Below, one piece after another: positions 1 through 11,439 of a DNA stretch of 64,000 bases. The notes beneath the pieces were generated by a model that made no database searches, had not been told where the DNA came from, and saw only the letters and a list, made by a program, of their open reading frames with translations. A program made the translations under genes and the position numbers. Positions within the stretch are counted from its first letter, which is position 1. Each line of letters opens with the position of its first letter. Where the stretch lies: positions 34,503,340-34,567,339 of the forward strand of contig OY540811.1 in NCBI GenBank assembly GCA_961205875.1, read 5' to 3'. Source of the DNA: Sialis fuliginosa (Eukaryota > Arthropoda > Insecta > Megaloptera > Sialidae).

Positions 1-129
1 TTTATAGGAGAAAAGGTCCCCAGCATCCAGTATAAATTTGACCGTGATCGGTTGCACACGTATTGTTTGGCGTCAATTTTTGTGTTAGTATTTTTATTGC
101 TTGTCAAAAATGGAGTGAGCAACGAACCA

Positions 130-400
130 ACATCAAGATTCTTGTCAAAATGTGCGCCAGTTTTTGGCTAACAACATCATCACAATGAAACACCCCCTCT
201 ATTTACCTGACAGCCCCATGTAACTTTTTTTTGTTCCCCAAAGTGAAATTGACGATACGGGATCATCATTTTCTGGATGTTGAAACCATTCAACGCACTA
301 TGACAAACTGCATTAAGAGCTAGATTCATGCAACGCTGTTTTAAAGAATGGGAAAAACGTTGGGGCCAGTGTATTACCTCGGGGAGGACTTTGACTTTTT
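130..400 (+). pseudogene. Decayed mariner transposase, C-terminal part
   Basis: Conceptual reading across frames recovers the typical mariner (DD34D) transposase C-terminus in order. About 149-200 reads NVRQFLANN then KHPLYLPDS, the counterpart of the usual HPPYSPDLAPCDFF motif. About 222-245 reads FFLFPKVK. About 328-365 reads QRCFKEWEKRW, the counterpart of FQxCFxxWKxRW. About 380-396 reads YLGEDFD, the counterpart of the YFEGD ending. These blocks lie in different frames and are broken by stops, so at least two frameshifts are present and the gene is dead. The N-terminal DNA-binding and first catalytic part is not visible in the first 130 bases. No clear terminal inverted repeat follows. 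The identification rests on several collinear family blocks. Confidence 0.82.
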
Positions 401-499
401 GTAGAATAATAATGCGATTTTTATTTTTTATTAACTCAGTGCACGAACTTTTTGAACAGACGAGTAAACTAATAAATTTGCGGACCATTTTGGCATATT

Positions 500-1095
500 T
501 TGTGGTATCGCAGAGATCAATAAATTTAACAATTATTATGTTCGATTTAATTAAAAGGGAAACAAAAGAATAGTTATACAGTGTACATATATTTAACTTA
601 ATATATATTTTACCCTACATTATAAAATTCAAAAAGAAAAGTCAGACGACTTATTTCCCCCGATAATGATAAAAAACCAACACACAAGAAAGCTAACAAC
701 TGCTGGTTTCTAGACATGATAAATTACTGATAAACTCAACTTCCCGAACATAATTATTAGATTATTAATCATCTCACGGGCTTATCTCGCACTTGTACGT
801 TACGCCAACACACACACAGACACACACACACATTGCGCAAAAGTAAAGATCTATATATTATGTGATCATGGAACCTACAAACTCTATATCCATATTTACT
901 TAAACATGTATGATATTTTCGATTATACTATCTAAATAAAATATCTGATATGTCCACTATCAATATCAATACTAATGTATGTATTAATATTTATATTAAT
1001 ATAAATCTGTAGCCTATGTTTGTACAATTTACATATTTTAGACATTTTTAAGTCTATATAACCGCGACGTTTTATAGGCAATATAATCCATTTTG
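500..1095. other. AT-rich non-coding stretch with a CA repeat
   Basis: I see no gene. The stretch is AT-rich and contains a CA/GA-interrupted dinucleotide repeat at about 807-832. Confidence 0.6.
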
Positions 1096-1161
1096 ATAGT
1101 GTTTGATAGGGCTGTACACGATTGAAACAAAACGAGACTTAGGTATGTCTCGTCTCAGTTT

Positions 1162-1911
1162 TTAGGGTTTCGTAGAAAACTTGGAACTCTACGCTCTGTC
1201 TGTCTGCCTGTATAGTTTTTATACCGATTAAGATGAAAATTGGTATACGGACGTAGGTTGGCAACCCAAAAACAGAAATGATGAGATTTTTGAAAGAACA
1301 TTTTTGGACCCCCTTTCCATAGACTGAAATTAATGTATATTAAAAAAATCACTTAATTCATTGATTTAGATAGGTATCCTAAAACGCATCAAAAAATGTC
1401 CTAGGATTTTTTGATTTTAACCCTTCAGTCACGATATATTTGCGTTCAAATTCATTATCAAACCGCCCCCTCCCCTCTATTTTTTAAATTACCGATATAA
1501 AAAATCTAAAAAAATCGAGAGTGTAGCTTTTAATTAGTAATTTCACTGAAAATTATAACGAACATTGTTAAAAAAATTTTGGACCCCCTCCCATAAACTG
1601 AAAAGTTTACATACGTTTTTTTTCTCACTTACCCCATTGAGTGGGTTGTCTTTAGAAAGGTCTCTTAAAATGTAAATAATTTTAACCCTTCAGTCACGAT
1701 ATGTTTGCTTTTAAATGTCGTTATCAGAGCGTCCCTCACCCTGTAATTTCTAAACTATCAATTCAAAAAAACTGAATAAATTTTAGAATGTAACTTTTAA
1801 TTAGTACTTTCAATGAAAATTATAATGAACACTGTAGCAAAAGTAGTTTATGAAAAATTTTGAAATAACTTTTTTTTATAAATCGTAGTGAGAATGCTTA
1901 CGGAGCCCTAT
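1162..1911. mobile_element. AGGGTTCCG-family element, copy 1
   Basis: The ends read AGGGTTTCGTAG and TACGGAGCCCT, imperfect inverted repeats of the type AGGGTTCCGTAG. The interior starts with a CTGTCTGTCTGCCTG run and contains two tandem units of about 268 bp. The element interrupts the left arm of the older outer foldback. Related copies lie at 15312-16257 and 26105-26640. No coding sequence is visible. Confidence 0.6.
1299..1850. repeat. Two tandem units of about 268 bp
   Basis: The landmark TTTTAACCCTTCAGTCACGA occurs at about 1413 and again at about 1681. A 'ccccct(cc)cata(g/a)actgaaa' block and a 'cttttaattagta' block are repeated with the same spacing. The units are diverged. Confidence 0.7.
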
Positions 1912-4329
1912 CATGTGCATACACACTTGGCCGTTTTATTGTAATTCAATCCAGTCTCGATCTCGACATTTACAATTACATAGTTAGGGAGGTAGTGGCA
2001 AAATATCAAATCAAAGTTGGTTCTGAGTTTGGAGATTTTTTAAATAAATGAATTTCAAAATTGGAAAAAGGTCTCCTATATCATTAGTTCGTTTCTGCAA
2101 TTATTTAAAATGTTCATTTATCATTATTAATAACAAAAATATGATTTGCAGAAGCTTAATTCTGAGTTGTAATAATTGTTAATTAGTAAAAAAAAAAACT
2201 CTATTTATTCGTTATTCTTTTTGTTTTTAATTTGTTCGTTTTTATACCCAAAACTAGAAAGTAACAGTTGCAGAAGTTGGTGTTGCTGATTTTTAGAAAT
2301 ATTTCTAATTTACTCCAAAGGTGGTAATTTGGGAAATTGAAAAAAAACATTGAAGGGTATAGTGTGTGTCAAATAAAAGCTTTTTGAAGTGTGAATTCAA
2401 CAATATACACTCATCCAAACAATTAAAGGAACAAGAATTTAAACATTTTTTTTGGGTGTTTTTTGAAGTGCTGTATCTTTGTGAAAAATGGTTGTATCGA
2501 AATAAAACAAAAAGCATTTTAAAGCGTCAAGTTTCTAGTTTTGAGATTTTTTAGCATAATTTTTTTTGAGTTACAGTTATCGCGCAATCAAAAGAAATAT
2601 TGGGACACAAAAATTTTACAATTTTTTAAATTTTTTTTAAGAGACCTCGGGCTTGGGAATTTTTTTTTCAGTTAAACCAATGCATTGGTCAGTTAACTTG
2701 TTTATTCAGCTTTAATTTTTTTTTTTTTTGGTCTCTCAATTTTTTTTGCCGAGATATCTGACTTTAAATGAAAAATGATTCTTTTGTCTTCGATCATCAA
2801 TATATCAGCAACTAATGATTAAATAGTAAATTTAAGGGCAGTTTTAAAAACTTGAATAAATTTCCTACAAGACCCTTTTATGACTTTATTAGAAAAAAAA
2901 ATTTTTTTACCCTCTACATTGCATTAGTTTGAAAAAGTACAAAAAAATGACCTTTTATGGTCTTTTAGTAAATCTATCGCTACTTTACAAATATTAATGG
3001 GAAGACTAATGTTGCCAGGTATTTTTACAGCTTAATGTACCCCCAACAGTCCTGTAAATTTTGAAATTGATCCATCGAACCGTTTTTCCGAACCGACTGA
3101 TCAAATTTTGCTTGCGTATTAATTCGATTCCAGCATGCGAGACAAAATTATTTTACAATTTCGTACGGTTCCCGCTGCGAAAGAATTAATTAATGCAATT
3201 AATTCAAGATGAGTAAAATTATGGTACGCAAAAGCCGAATCGTGTCAAAAATGAGTCAGTATTGTTTCTTGAAATGTTTTAAAAATTTTGAAAAAAAAAT
3301 TCAAAATTAAAAAAAAAAAATTTTTTTTAATTTTTTGGAATTTTTTTTCTCCATTTCAAATTTAACAAGTAACTAATGCAAAACTGTAAAAAAAATCAAA
3401 AATCGAAAATCGTTTTCTTCATTTTGATGATGATTACACAATGTTATGTTCCAGTCTGTTACACAATACACATGTTCCTTTAATTGTTTTGTAAAACTTT
3501 GATCAATCGGTCCGGAAAAACGGTTCGATGGATCAATTTCAAAATTTACAGGACTGTTGGGGGTACATTAAGCTGTAAAAATACCTGGCAACATTAGTCT
3601 TCCCATCAATATTTGTAAACTAGCGATAGATTTACTAAAAGAACATAAAAGGTCATTTTTTGTACTTTTTCACACTAATGCACTATGGGCCAGGAGACCC
3701 TGTTCTGTGGCCAAAAGTCTACTTTCGAATTTGAGAAAACGAATTAGACCACTGAATTCAGCATTAATTGAAGTAGTTATGATGACAATTACATGTTGAT
3801 TAATCAATTCCTGTTCAAATGACAGGGGTGCAAAGTTGAAAAATGTATAAAAAAAATTTATGTTACTGTCGTTTGTAAAATGTAATATTTATTGTAAAGT
3901 TATAAATTCCAAGCCATATATTTGGATTATTTTATTCGTGGAAGTTCAAAAATAATTTTAAATGTCACATGAATGCGTTATTTTCAGTTTTACTGAAGTA
4001 AAACCACATTTTTAGTATAAAAATACAAGATTTTTCAGCAAAGCACCTGCTGCCGATTGCGAATACCGAAAGATACCGCCTTGTATTAAGTAATGAGATT
4101 CACAAATGTCTTCTCTAGGATGTGCACTTCAGCCTAGATCTGCCCCTTTTTGCCCGTTTTCATTTGCTTGACTGTGAAACTCTTCTAAACGTACAAGAAT
4201 GATATGTACATATTTATTTCACATTGTATAAACGAATATAGTACTACGAGTGTATAAACTTTCTCTGGACCGTGAAATTTGAGGGGTGTCTTCCTTTTAT
4301 GATCTAAGCACCCATTAAGAAAATATTTT

Positions 4330-4900
4330 TCTAAATTCAACCCCTACGGGGGTAAAAAGGGGTGTAAAATTTTGTATGGGAAAATATTTTTTGGTTGGAT
4401 TTATTTGAAAATTAAAATGCATACTCTATAATACAAATAATGAAACTAGTATTTAAGTATTTCCCAAAATTAAATTCCTAAGGGGTGCAAGGGAGTGGAA
4501 AAGTTTATATAACGAAAAAAATTTGTTTGTATTCACTCGAATGAAACATTGCACACATATTGTACAAGAGAAATAGCATTTTCGAAAATTCAACCCCTAA
4601 TAGATGGGAGGAGGGGGGGGGGGTATTGGTATTTAATTTTTAAAATTTCGATATATTTATCTACATACTTTTTTGCGATATTAAGGTAAATTCGGTGAAA
4701 ATATAATAATATTCAATTAAAATAAAAATTTCAACATTCAACCCCTAATAGCGTAAGAGGTGGTCGAGGGTGGGTTTTTGATATGTTTATCTGCATAGTT
4801 GCTTTAGTTATACAGGTGAATTTGTACATAAGTCTTCAATAAAAATAAACAATCGACACTCAACCCATAATGGGGGTGAGTTTATGCAATTTTTAGTTTC
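4330..4900. repeat. Degenerate tandem array, about 140-bp unit
   Basis: The motif 'attcaacccctaa/acg' recurs at about 4336, 4473, 4585, 4736 and 4857, usually followed by a G-rich 'gggg(t)g' stretch and 'ttcat/ttaat' filler. A similar block occurs singly at 35575-35700, so the unit also exists outside this array. Confidence 0.6.
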
Positions 4901-4984
4901 ATTCATAGTGTTAGAGCGAAACTTTGTTGTGGATTGTTGTAAGGAGATTACTTGTATTTAGATTGTTATTTGTTTACACCGCGT

Positions 4985-5365
4985 GCTTATAAAATTAGTT
5001 TTATTTAAATTGGATAACTTTTGAAATATATTGTATCCGCCATTTTGAATTTTTATAATGAAATTGAAATCAGCGTCCCAATAAAACCTTATAAAATGAA
5101 TTTTATTAAAATCGGATAACTTTTGAAATATATTGGTCGCCATATTGGATCCGCCATTTTGAATTTTTAAATTTTTATAAAAAATTTGAAATCAGTGTCC
5201 CAATAGAACCTTATAAAATGAATTTTATTTAAATCGGATAACTTTTGAAATATATTGGTCGCCATATTGGATCCGCCATTTTGAATTTTTGAATTTTTAT
5301 TAAAAATTTGAAATCAGCGTCCCAAAAAACACTTATAAAATGAATTTTAATTAAATCGGATAACT
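4985..5365. repeat. Tandem array, about 120-bp unit, 3-4 copies
   Basis: The unit begins 'ttataaaat(t/g)a(g/a)tttta' at about 4987, 5090, 5210 and 5333. Each unit contains 'atcggataacttttgaaata' and 'ggatccgccattttgaattt'. The units are highly similar, so this array is fairly young. Confidence 0.8.
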
Positions 5366-5943
5366 TCTGGACTTTTGGCCATAGAACAGGGTCTCCTGGC
5401 CCATAGTGTAATGGTGAGGGTAAAACTTTTTTTTCTAATAGAGTCATGAAAGGGTCTTGTAGGAAATTTATTCATGTTTTTAAAACTGCCCTTAAATTTA
5501 CTGTTTAATCATTAGTTGCTGATATATTGATGATCGAAGACAAAAGAATCATTTTTCATTTAAAGTCAGATATCTCGGCGAAAAAAAATTGAGAGAGACC
5601 AAAAAAAAAAACAAATTAAAGCTGAATAAACAAGTTAAATGACCAATGCATTGGCTTAACTGGAAAAAAATTTCCCAAGCCCGAGGACCCTTAAAAAAAA
5701 TTTAAAAAATTGTAAAAATTTTGTGTCCCACTATTTCTTTTGATTGCGCGATAACCGTAAGACAAAAAAAAAATTATGCTAAAAAATCTCAAAACTAGAA
5801 ACATGACGCTTTAAAATGCTTTTTGTTTTATTTCGATACGACCATTTTTCACAAAGATACAGCACTTCAAAAAACACCCAAAAAAAATGTTTAATTCTTG
5901 TTCCTTTAATTGTTTGGATGAGTGTATGTTATATGGTGTATTT

Positions 5944-6770
5944 TGCTTCCTCGCAATATCGAAGATACGAGAAGCTATGTGATCGTTTCAGATTGAGACA
6001 AAAAAAAAGTTCTCCAATTTCAAAATTTTAAATTTATTTATCCGTTTCACGTCAAGACAAACACTTTTCGTTCCGTGTCTGTCTGTCTGTCCGTCCGTGT
6101 GTCCGTGTATCCGTGTGTCCGTCTGTCCCCTGAATCCTTGTCACACGCATAACTCATGAACCACTGAACCGATATTATTGAAACTTGGTCGGATGGTTGG
6201 GTTTGGTTTGAGGACGGTCCCATTTCAAAATCATTAAAATCGTGTGTAAGGGGGAGGGGTGACACCCCAAAATATTTATTTTTTCAAGATATCTCAAGAA
6301 CGACACATGTTACGAGAAAATTTTATAGAATATTTTTTGTAGAGAATTAAATTTCCTATAATATGGGTCTACTACGTTTGTTGTAAAATATTCCCTTACA
6401 AAGATTTATCTCAATTTATTTTAAAAATTCGTGTTTTGTTTTTCTAAATTGATATTTGATTGGATATATTAAGTGTCATTTTGACGTTTTAAATGTCACT
6501 TTGGCGTTTTAAATGTCACTTTGACGTTTTAAATGTCATTTTGACATTTGCATAAATTAAGATTTAGATTGAAATTGTCAAAAAATTAAAAATATATGAA
6601 AAAATATTCAGGTGCGTTTTAAGAAAAAATTCGAACTAAGATTTTTTAATAAAATTTGTATAAAAATTAAATGGTTAACCAATGCCAGGCAATTTATCTG
6701 AACACTATCGGTTTTAGTGAATTTAGCACGAGGAAGCACTGTGCATTTACTTGGCAGATGTTTTTTTATA
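5944..6770 (+). mobile_element. GCTTCCTCGC-family repeat, copy 1
   Basis: It starts GCTTCCTCGCAATATCGAAG and continues with a CTGTCTGTCTGTCCGTCCG run. A block then says 'aactcatgaaccactgaacc', a TGTCA/TTTGACG-rich zone follows, and it ends near 'agcacgaggaagcactgtgc'. Similar copies or pieces lie at 12325-12380, 22415-23488, 27110-27475 and 29895-30600. No open frame resembles a transposase. It is a repeat family of unknown class. Confidence 0.6.
6470..6552. repeat. Short tandem repeat, about 20-bp unit, 4 copies
   Basis: The unit 'gtcattttgacgttttaaat' is repeated four times with single-base changes inside the GCTTCCTCGC-family element. Other copies of the element carry only one or two units. 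Confidence 0.85.
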
Positions 6771-7417
6771 CATTTTTTAAACATTTTTCGGAAAAAACGC
6801 TTAAAACCTTCTGCATATGATAAAATAGAACAGCTTAATTCTGCAACTATTATTTTCATATTTTTTACGTATAAACGAAGCAACCTACATTTTCAAAAAT
6901 TCACCCCTCTTAAACGCAGGGTTATACAAGCGACAGACTTTTTTATTGTTGTTTCGGCTTAAAGAACATTTCTTTATAAGGTTGATCGACGAACAAATCG
7001 TTTAATTTTTGGTATATCATAAATTGATAAAAAAAAATTAATTACACTTCTGCAAACTGCTATAATGTTATATTGACGAACGACTTTTAGAATAAATTGC
7101 AGAAGCGACAAATGATATAGAAGAACTTTTTTTATTGCATTTTTAATTAACTGTTAATTGAAAACGCAGAGATCCTGTAATTGCAGAAATGGTATTTAAT
7201 ATTTTGTATTGTTATAGGTAGATCTTCACACTTTTGAACTTCTGCCGCATGAACAGATCATTTAAAAAAATGTTGCCATCACCTTCCTAACTATACTGAT
7301 AATCTTGTCTCGTGAAAGTTGAAACCATCTCGTCTTAGTCTCATTTCATAAAAAATAAGCAGGTCTCGTATTAGTCTCGTCCTGTACACGTGACTGAGAT
7401 TGATACAGAAAAAAGTT

Positions 7418-7999
7418 AAGGGGTTACATCTAATCGTCACATTTTTATGAATTTTTATAGAATAATAAAAAAAGTAATCAAATGTTTGGAGGGTTTATTG
7501 TGCAATGTGCATGTCTCAAAACATACCTACCAAAAAAAATATTTTAATGAAATATAAAACAAAATGGCGACAGCTACACTGAGTTCACCTTTTTTGTTAT
7601 GTGTTGCGGAAAACATAATTTCCATGGATCAACATCCAGAACAAAAAATAATTATTTACATTAAGGACATGAGTTTTCCCATCGAACTATACACGATTAT
7701 TTAAAAATATCGATTTTTGCAAATTGTATATTTTTGAACAAAAAATTGCGTTTTTGACGAAAAAAACGGCCTAAAATTGTTTATAAAAATCGTAATTGTT
7801 AACCAATCATAAAAATCATATGTACTTCGATGTAAAATCTATTTAAGAAGTTACAGTTAAAATTTCAAGTGATCGTTCAAAGACACTTTGGAAAGTGAGC
7901 TCAAAAATAAAACATTTCGTTTATAATTCCTTTTGAAAATCATTTAAGCCAATAAACAATTGTAAAAAATTAGTCAATACATTAAATGTAACCCCTTAT
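7418..7999. mobile_element. MITE with AAGGGGTTACAT ends
   Basis: Inverted ends AAGGGGTTACATCTAAT (7418) and ATTAAATGTAACCCCTTA (about 7999) bound 580 non-coding bases. The inverted match is limited to the ends. The class is unknown. Confidence 0.6.
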
Positions 8000-8188
8000 G
8001 CTAGTGACATTGGTTTCTGAATAACCAGTCCCGAATTACATTTCTGTTACATCATCTCCAAAGCAAACTCTGTTTTACTCATATAATTAAATAAAAATAA
8101 ATAACAGTTTCATTTGACAACTCATCAGCAGATGATTAATTGTTTGCAACACAATATGTGTACCGGGGTCCCTCTCTGACACACACAG

Positions 8189-8219
<31 letters not shown>

Positions 8220-8450
8220 CATGGGCGCCGTCCGAGCAGTCATTCATCATTTATTTATTTACGAAAGCGCTATATTTCATTTTTACCATCATAATATACA
8301 TCATTCGATATTGTACCAGAAAGTAATTGCGTCGCTTTTTTTTATTTTTGCAGATCATAAAATTCATTATTATTTATTATGGTTTTTTATAACGAATCTA
8401 TTTTATATTATATTATTTTTGGAGTGTTAAAATATTTTTTTCTTTTACTA
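8000..8450. other. AT-rich spacer with CA microsatellite
   Basis: The only structure seen is a (CA)n/(AC)n tract at about 8179-8215. An open frame across it is repeat-encoded and not a credible gene. Confidence 0.6.
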
Positions 8451-8452
8451 TA

Positions 8453-8880
8453 TACACTACCGTCCAAAAGTTTGGAAGCAGATATATTTTTCAATGTATA
8501 AAAACTTTATTAACAGTGTGTTCGAAGATACCGTTTTTTGAGGGTTCCGTACCTCAAAATGAAACCCTGTCTGTCTGTCTGTCCGTCCGTCAAGACCCTT
8601 TTTCTCAAGAACGGGTAGAGATATCAACTTAAAATTAATATCAAATAATAAATTACAAGATTCTCGATCAACGGGAAGTAACCCTATAGGTTTTGATGAT
8701 CAGTCAGCGAGTAAGACTATCAGTATCAAAATACGCTTTGAAAGGCCTTATCTTTTGCTTGAATTTTTACGGGACTTATCTTCAATAATCACTTATGTAA
8801 TTTGTTTATTATAATTTATCATATTTAAAATTGTGGTGATTATTTAACTATATAATCTACTGACTCTAAAAGTGACGTAA
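8453..8880. mobile_element. Fragments of Tc1-like end and AGGGTTCCG repeat
   Basis: TACACTACCGTCCAAAAGTT at 8453 resembles a Tc1-type terminal repeat. At 8540 GAGGGTTCCGTACCTCAAAA with a CTGTCTGTCTGTCCGTCCGT run resembles the AGGGTTCCG family. Both are truncated remnants with no partner ends found. Confidence 0.4.
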
Positions 8881-8889
8881 GTATTCTAT

Positions 8890-9470
8890 TCTGTGGTGTC
8901 AAAATTACGTAAAGATAAAATTGTGAAATTTACAAAATGGCTAATAAACTGTGTATAAAACGGTACTGTATATTAAAAAACGCAAATAAATTATAAGGTA
9001 AACATCAACCCTTTACAAAACCGCGCCCAATGGTAAGGTAGAAGATTGAATTAAAGTGTGATTTTATAAAAAAATCAATGAAAGTGGTTATTTAAATATT
9101 TTTGTGAAAATTTTGTGCACCGAAATTCACCCCTACGGATGTTGCTACCCTAAATTTAAAAAATATACTTTTGTTGAAAAACATCATAATCTAAAAATTC
9201 ACCGGATTTTTTTCCCATCTTTTCATAAAATGAAAGGTCCACATTTGGTCTTTCATCACTGGTAAAATTAATCAAATTCCTGTCAGGAACAACACTTAAA
9301 CTCATTTATTTTAAAATTAAAATAATTTTTATTACAATTTATATTGAAAATATATCGGAAAATACATATATGGATATTTATGGACTACTAGTTATTTACA
9401 AGTTTGGCTCTTTATAAAATTGTATAGGAATATCAGATTGCTAATATGTTGAAATCACATACAAATAAAC
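8890..9470 (+). mobile_element. Degenerate internal part of CACTGCTTGTCAC element
   Basis: Blocks such as 'gaaatttacaaaatgg', 'ctgtattaaaaaacgcaaa'-like text and 'attcacccctacggatgt' match, in the same order, the interior of the complete copy at 30954-32125. The terminal repeats are absent. This is an old fragment. Confidence 0.6.
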
Positions 9471-9474
9471 AAAA

Positions 9475-9810
9475 TATTTTACCCAAAAACTTATCAAAAA
9501 TATGCCTTAATCCGACCCTAACAATATAATCCCTCCCCCGTCATTTTACATAAATCAATCAACATCATTAAACAATTAAAGAATAGATGGCGCCACCAGT
9601 GTCGACAAACTGACCGCATCGCATTCTTTAATCCCAACCTCATTATTCAGCCCGTTCCTTGCACACCCACCAAACATCTAAACTACTTAAATCCATTCAT
9701 TATGTTGATCATTACGATGTAATTTATTATAAGACTACTCCTATTTCTTCCGTTCTATCGAATAGTCTGGATATGAACCGAGCAGAAACCTAATTGTGTT
9801 GGACAAGTTA
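9475..9810. other. Unique spacer
   Basis: No repeat or gene is recognised. A slightly GC-richer patch at about 9585-9670 (near 'gatggcgccaccagtgtcga') stands out from its surroundings. Confidence 0.4.
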
Positions 9811-9812
9811 TA

Positions 9813-11327
9813 CAGGGTGGGGCAATAGTGTGTGGAAGTTCGATAACTCGTAGACCATAACAGATAAAAAAAAATTTCTAATGCAGATGGAAACTGTGGG
9901 TAAATGTGCATACATAGAAATTATTTTCAAATGTACAAGGTGCTACAAAAAAGTGTGGCACGCTTAAGGTAATTTTTTTTAAATGGAATGCCCTGAATAT
10001 TTTTGCATATTTAACACTTCTCTTGAGATGTTTATTCATATCTAAAATATTAGCCCCATCTGATGTCCGGTTTAGACGTAATAATATATTTTTCAAAAAA
10101 ATTGACTTTTACATTACTCCACTTAAAAATTCACCACTTCCGCGGCCGCAGCTTTGAAGACGAAATTAAATATGGACCTTATTGTAGGAGGTTGGTGTGT
10201 ACTTTTGCTTTAATATCTTTGAGCCACCATGTACAGGGTGTTCAAAATTAATTTTCAAATTTTGAGAACTTCAAAGTTATTTTTCTCAACTATTTCAAAT
10301 GGAACACCCTATATATTTTTTAATGATGTTATGTAGAATTACATAACGAACATTTTTTGTTTGTTCATCGTTATGGTTATTTGTACCCATTTTTGAATTA
10401 TTGAGCAAAAAGTACAAAATTCAGCAATATTTGCTAAAAAAAATTATTTTTTTTTCAAATAAAATAAAACACCATGTACAGGATCTTCATATTGCCCATA
10501 AAAACAGCTTGAATTTTTTTCAGCTAGCAAACAGACGCTTTATTGTTTTATTGAACACAAACAACCAAAATAATTTAGAATCATATAAATTCATTAATGA
10601 GCAGTGTGAAACTGAGACAGAAACATAAAATGCTGTTTTTATGGGCAACATGAAGATCCTGTATATGGTGTTTTATTTTATTTGAAAAAAAATTAATTTT
10701 TTTTAGTAAATATTGTTGAATTTTGTACTTTTTGCTCAATAATTCAAAAATGGGTACAAATAACCATAAGGATGAACAAACAAAAAATGTTCGTTATGTA
10801 ATTCTACATAACATCATTAAAAAATATATAGGGTGTTCCATTTGAAATAGTTGAGAAAAATAACTTTGAAGTTCTCAAAATTTGAAAATTAATTTTGAAC
10901 ACCCTGTACATGGTGGCTCTAAGATATTGAAACAAAAGTACACACCAATCTCCTACAATAAGGTCCATATTTAATTTCGTCTTCAAAGCTGCGGCCGCGG
11001 AAGTGGTGAATTTTTAAGTGGAGTAATGTAAGAGTCAATTTTTTTGAAAAATATATTATTACGTCTAAACCGGACATCGGATGGGGCTAATATTTTTGAT
11101 ATGAATAAACATCCCAAGAGAAGTTTTAAATATGCAAAAATAATCAGGGCATTCCATTTAAAAAAAATTACCTTAAGCGTGCCACACTTTTTTGTAGCAC
11201 CCTATACATTTGAAAATAATTTCTATGTATGCGCATTTACCCACAATTTCCATCTGCATTAGAATTTTTTTTTTATCTGTTATGGTCTACGAGCTATCGA
11301 ACTTCCACACACTATTGCCCCACCCTG
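9813..11327. mobile_element. CAGG-ended palindrome, 1.5 kb
   Basis: The ends CAGGGTGGGGCAATAGTGTG (9813) and its complement (to 11327) are flanked by TA. The left arm (9813 to about 10512) and right arm (about 10631-11327) are near-identical inverted copies. A loop of about 120 bp separates them. The arms carry internal 'tgtacagggtgttc'-like blocks. The same 72-residue frame appears in both arms on opposite strands, which is a consequence of the palindrome. It is non-autonomous. Confidence 0.85.
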
Positions 11328-11439
11328 TATAATGTATTGTTTACAAAAAGCAGCGCACTCTACCTCTAATAACGTTATGTTCCATTGTTGTTTATGAATA
11401 ACAGATAATGTTTTGTTAATTATATCTTGGATTTAATTT

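Larger units (their letters stand above)
3682..5407. mobile_element. Nested foldback element with CTATGGGCCAGG ends
   Basis: The arms are short. CACTATGGGCCAGGAGACCC at 3681 is mirrored at about 5390-5408 and the match extends through GGCCAAAAGT. The element interrupts the right arm of the 2408-5924 palindrome; the intact counterpart in the left arm (about 2905-2935) shows where it went in. The interior is non-coding and mostly composed of two degenerate tandem arrays. Confidence 0.65.
2408..5924. mobile_element. Palindromic element, TA-CACTCATCC ends
   Basis: The terminal sequence CACTCATCCAAACAATTAAA at 2408 is mirrored by the right end at 5924, and TA flanks each side. The left arm (2408 to about 3130) matches the complement of 3480-3690 plus 5408-5924. 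The right arm is split by a separate foldback element at about 3682-5407. The core around 3140-3470 is the loop. No coding capacity is seen. The terminal sequence closely resembles the element at 59666-61974, so the two form a family with TA target duplications, of Tc1/mariner type by inference. Confidence 0.75.
1100..7400. mobile_element. Old outer foldback element, heavily interrupted
   Basis: Degenerate inverted arms face each other. The left arm lies at about 1105-1165 and 1925-2290, the right arm at about 6970-7400. Matching landmarks include GTACACG next to repeated 'gtctcg' runs at both outer ends, CATAGTTAGGGAGG (1979) against CCTTCCTAACTATA (7278), and TATATCATT...TTCTGCAA (2077) against its complement near 7095-7125. 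The middle is filled by younger elements at 1162-1911, 2408-5924 and 5944-6770. The arms are diverged, so this is the oldest layer here. Exact ends are uncertain. Confidence 0.5.

Noticed and set aside
3518..3540. tRNA-like 'ggttcgatgg' box
   Set aside because: It lies in the mirrored arm of a transposon, has no cloverleaf, and is duplicated in the other arm.
8140..8430. 96-residue open frame
   Set aside because: A large part is encoded by the CA microsatellite and the rest is AT-driven.
9878..11262. The same 72-residue open frame on opposite strands at 9878-10096 and 11044-11262
   Set aside because: Both copies lie in mirror-image arms of one palindrome. The duplication reflects the arms, not a conserved gene, and no family is recognised.
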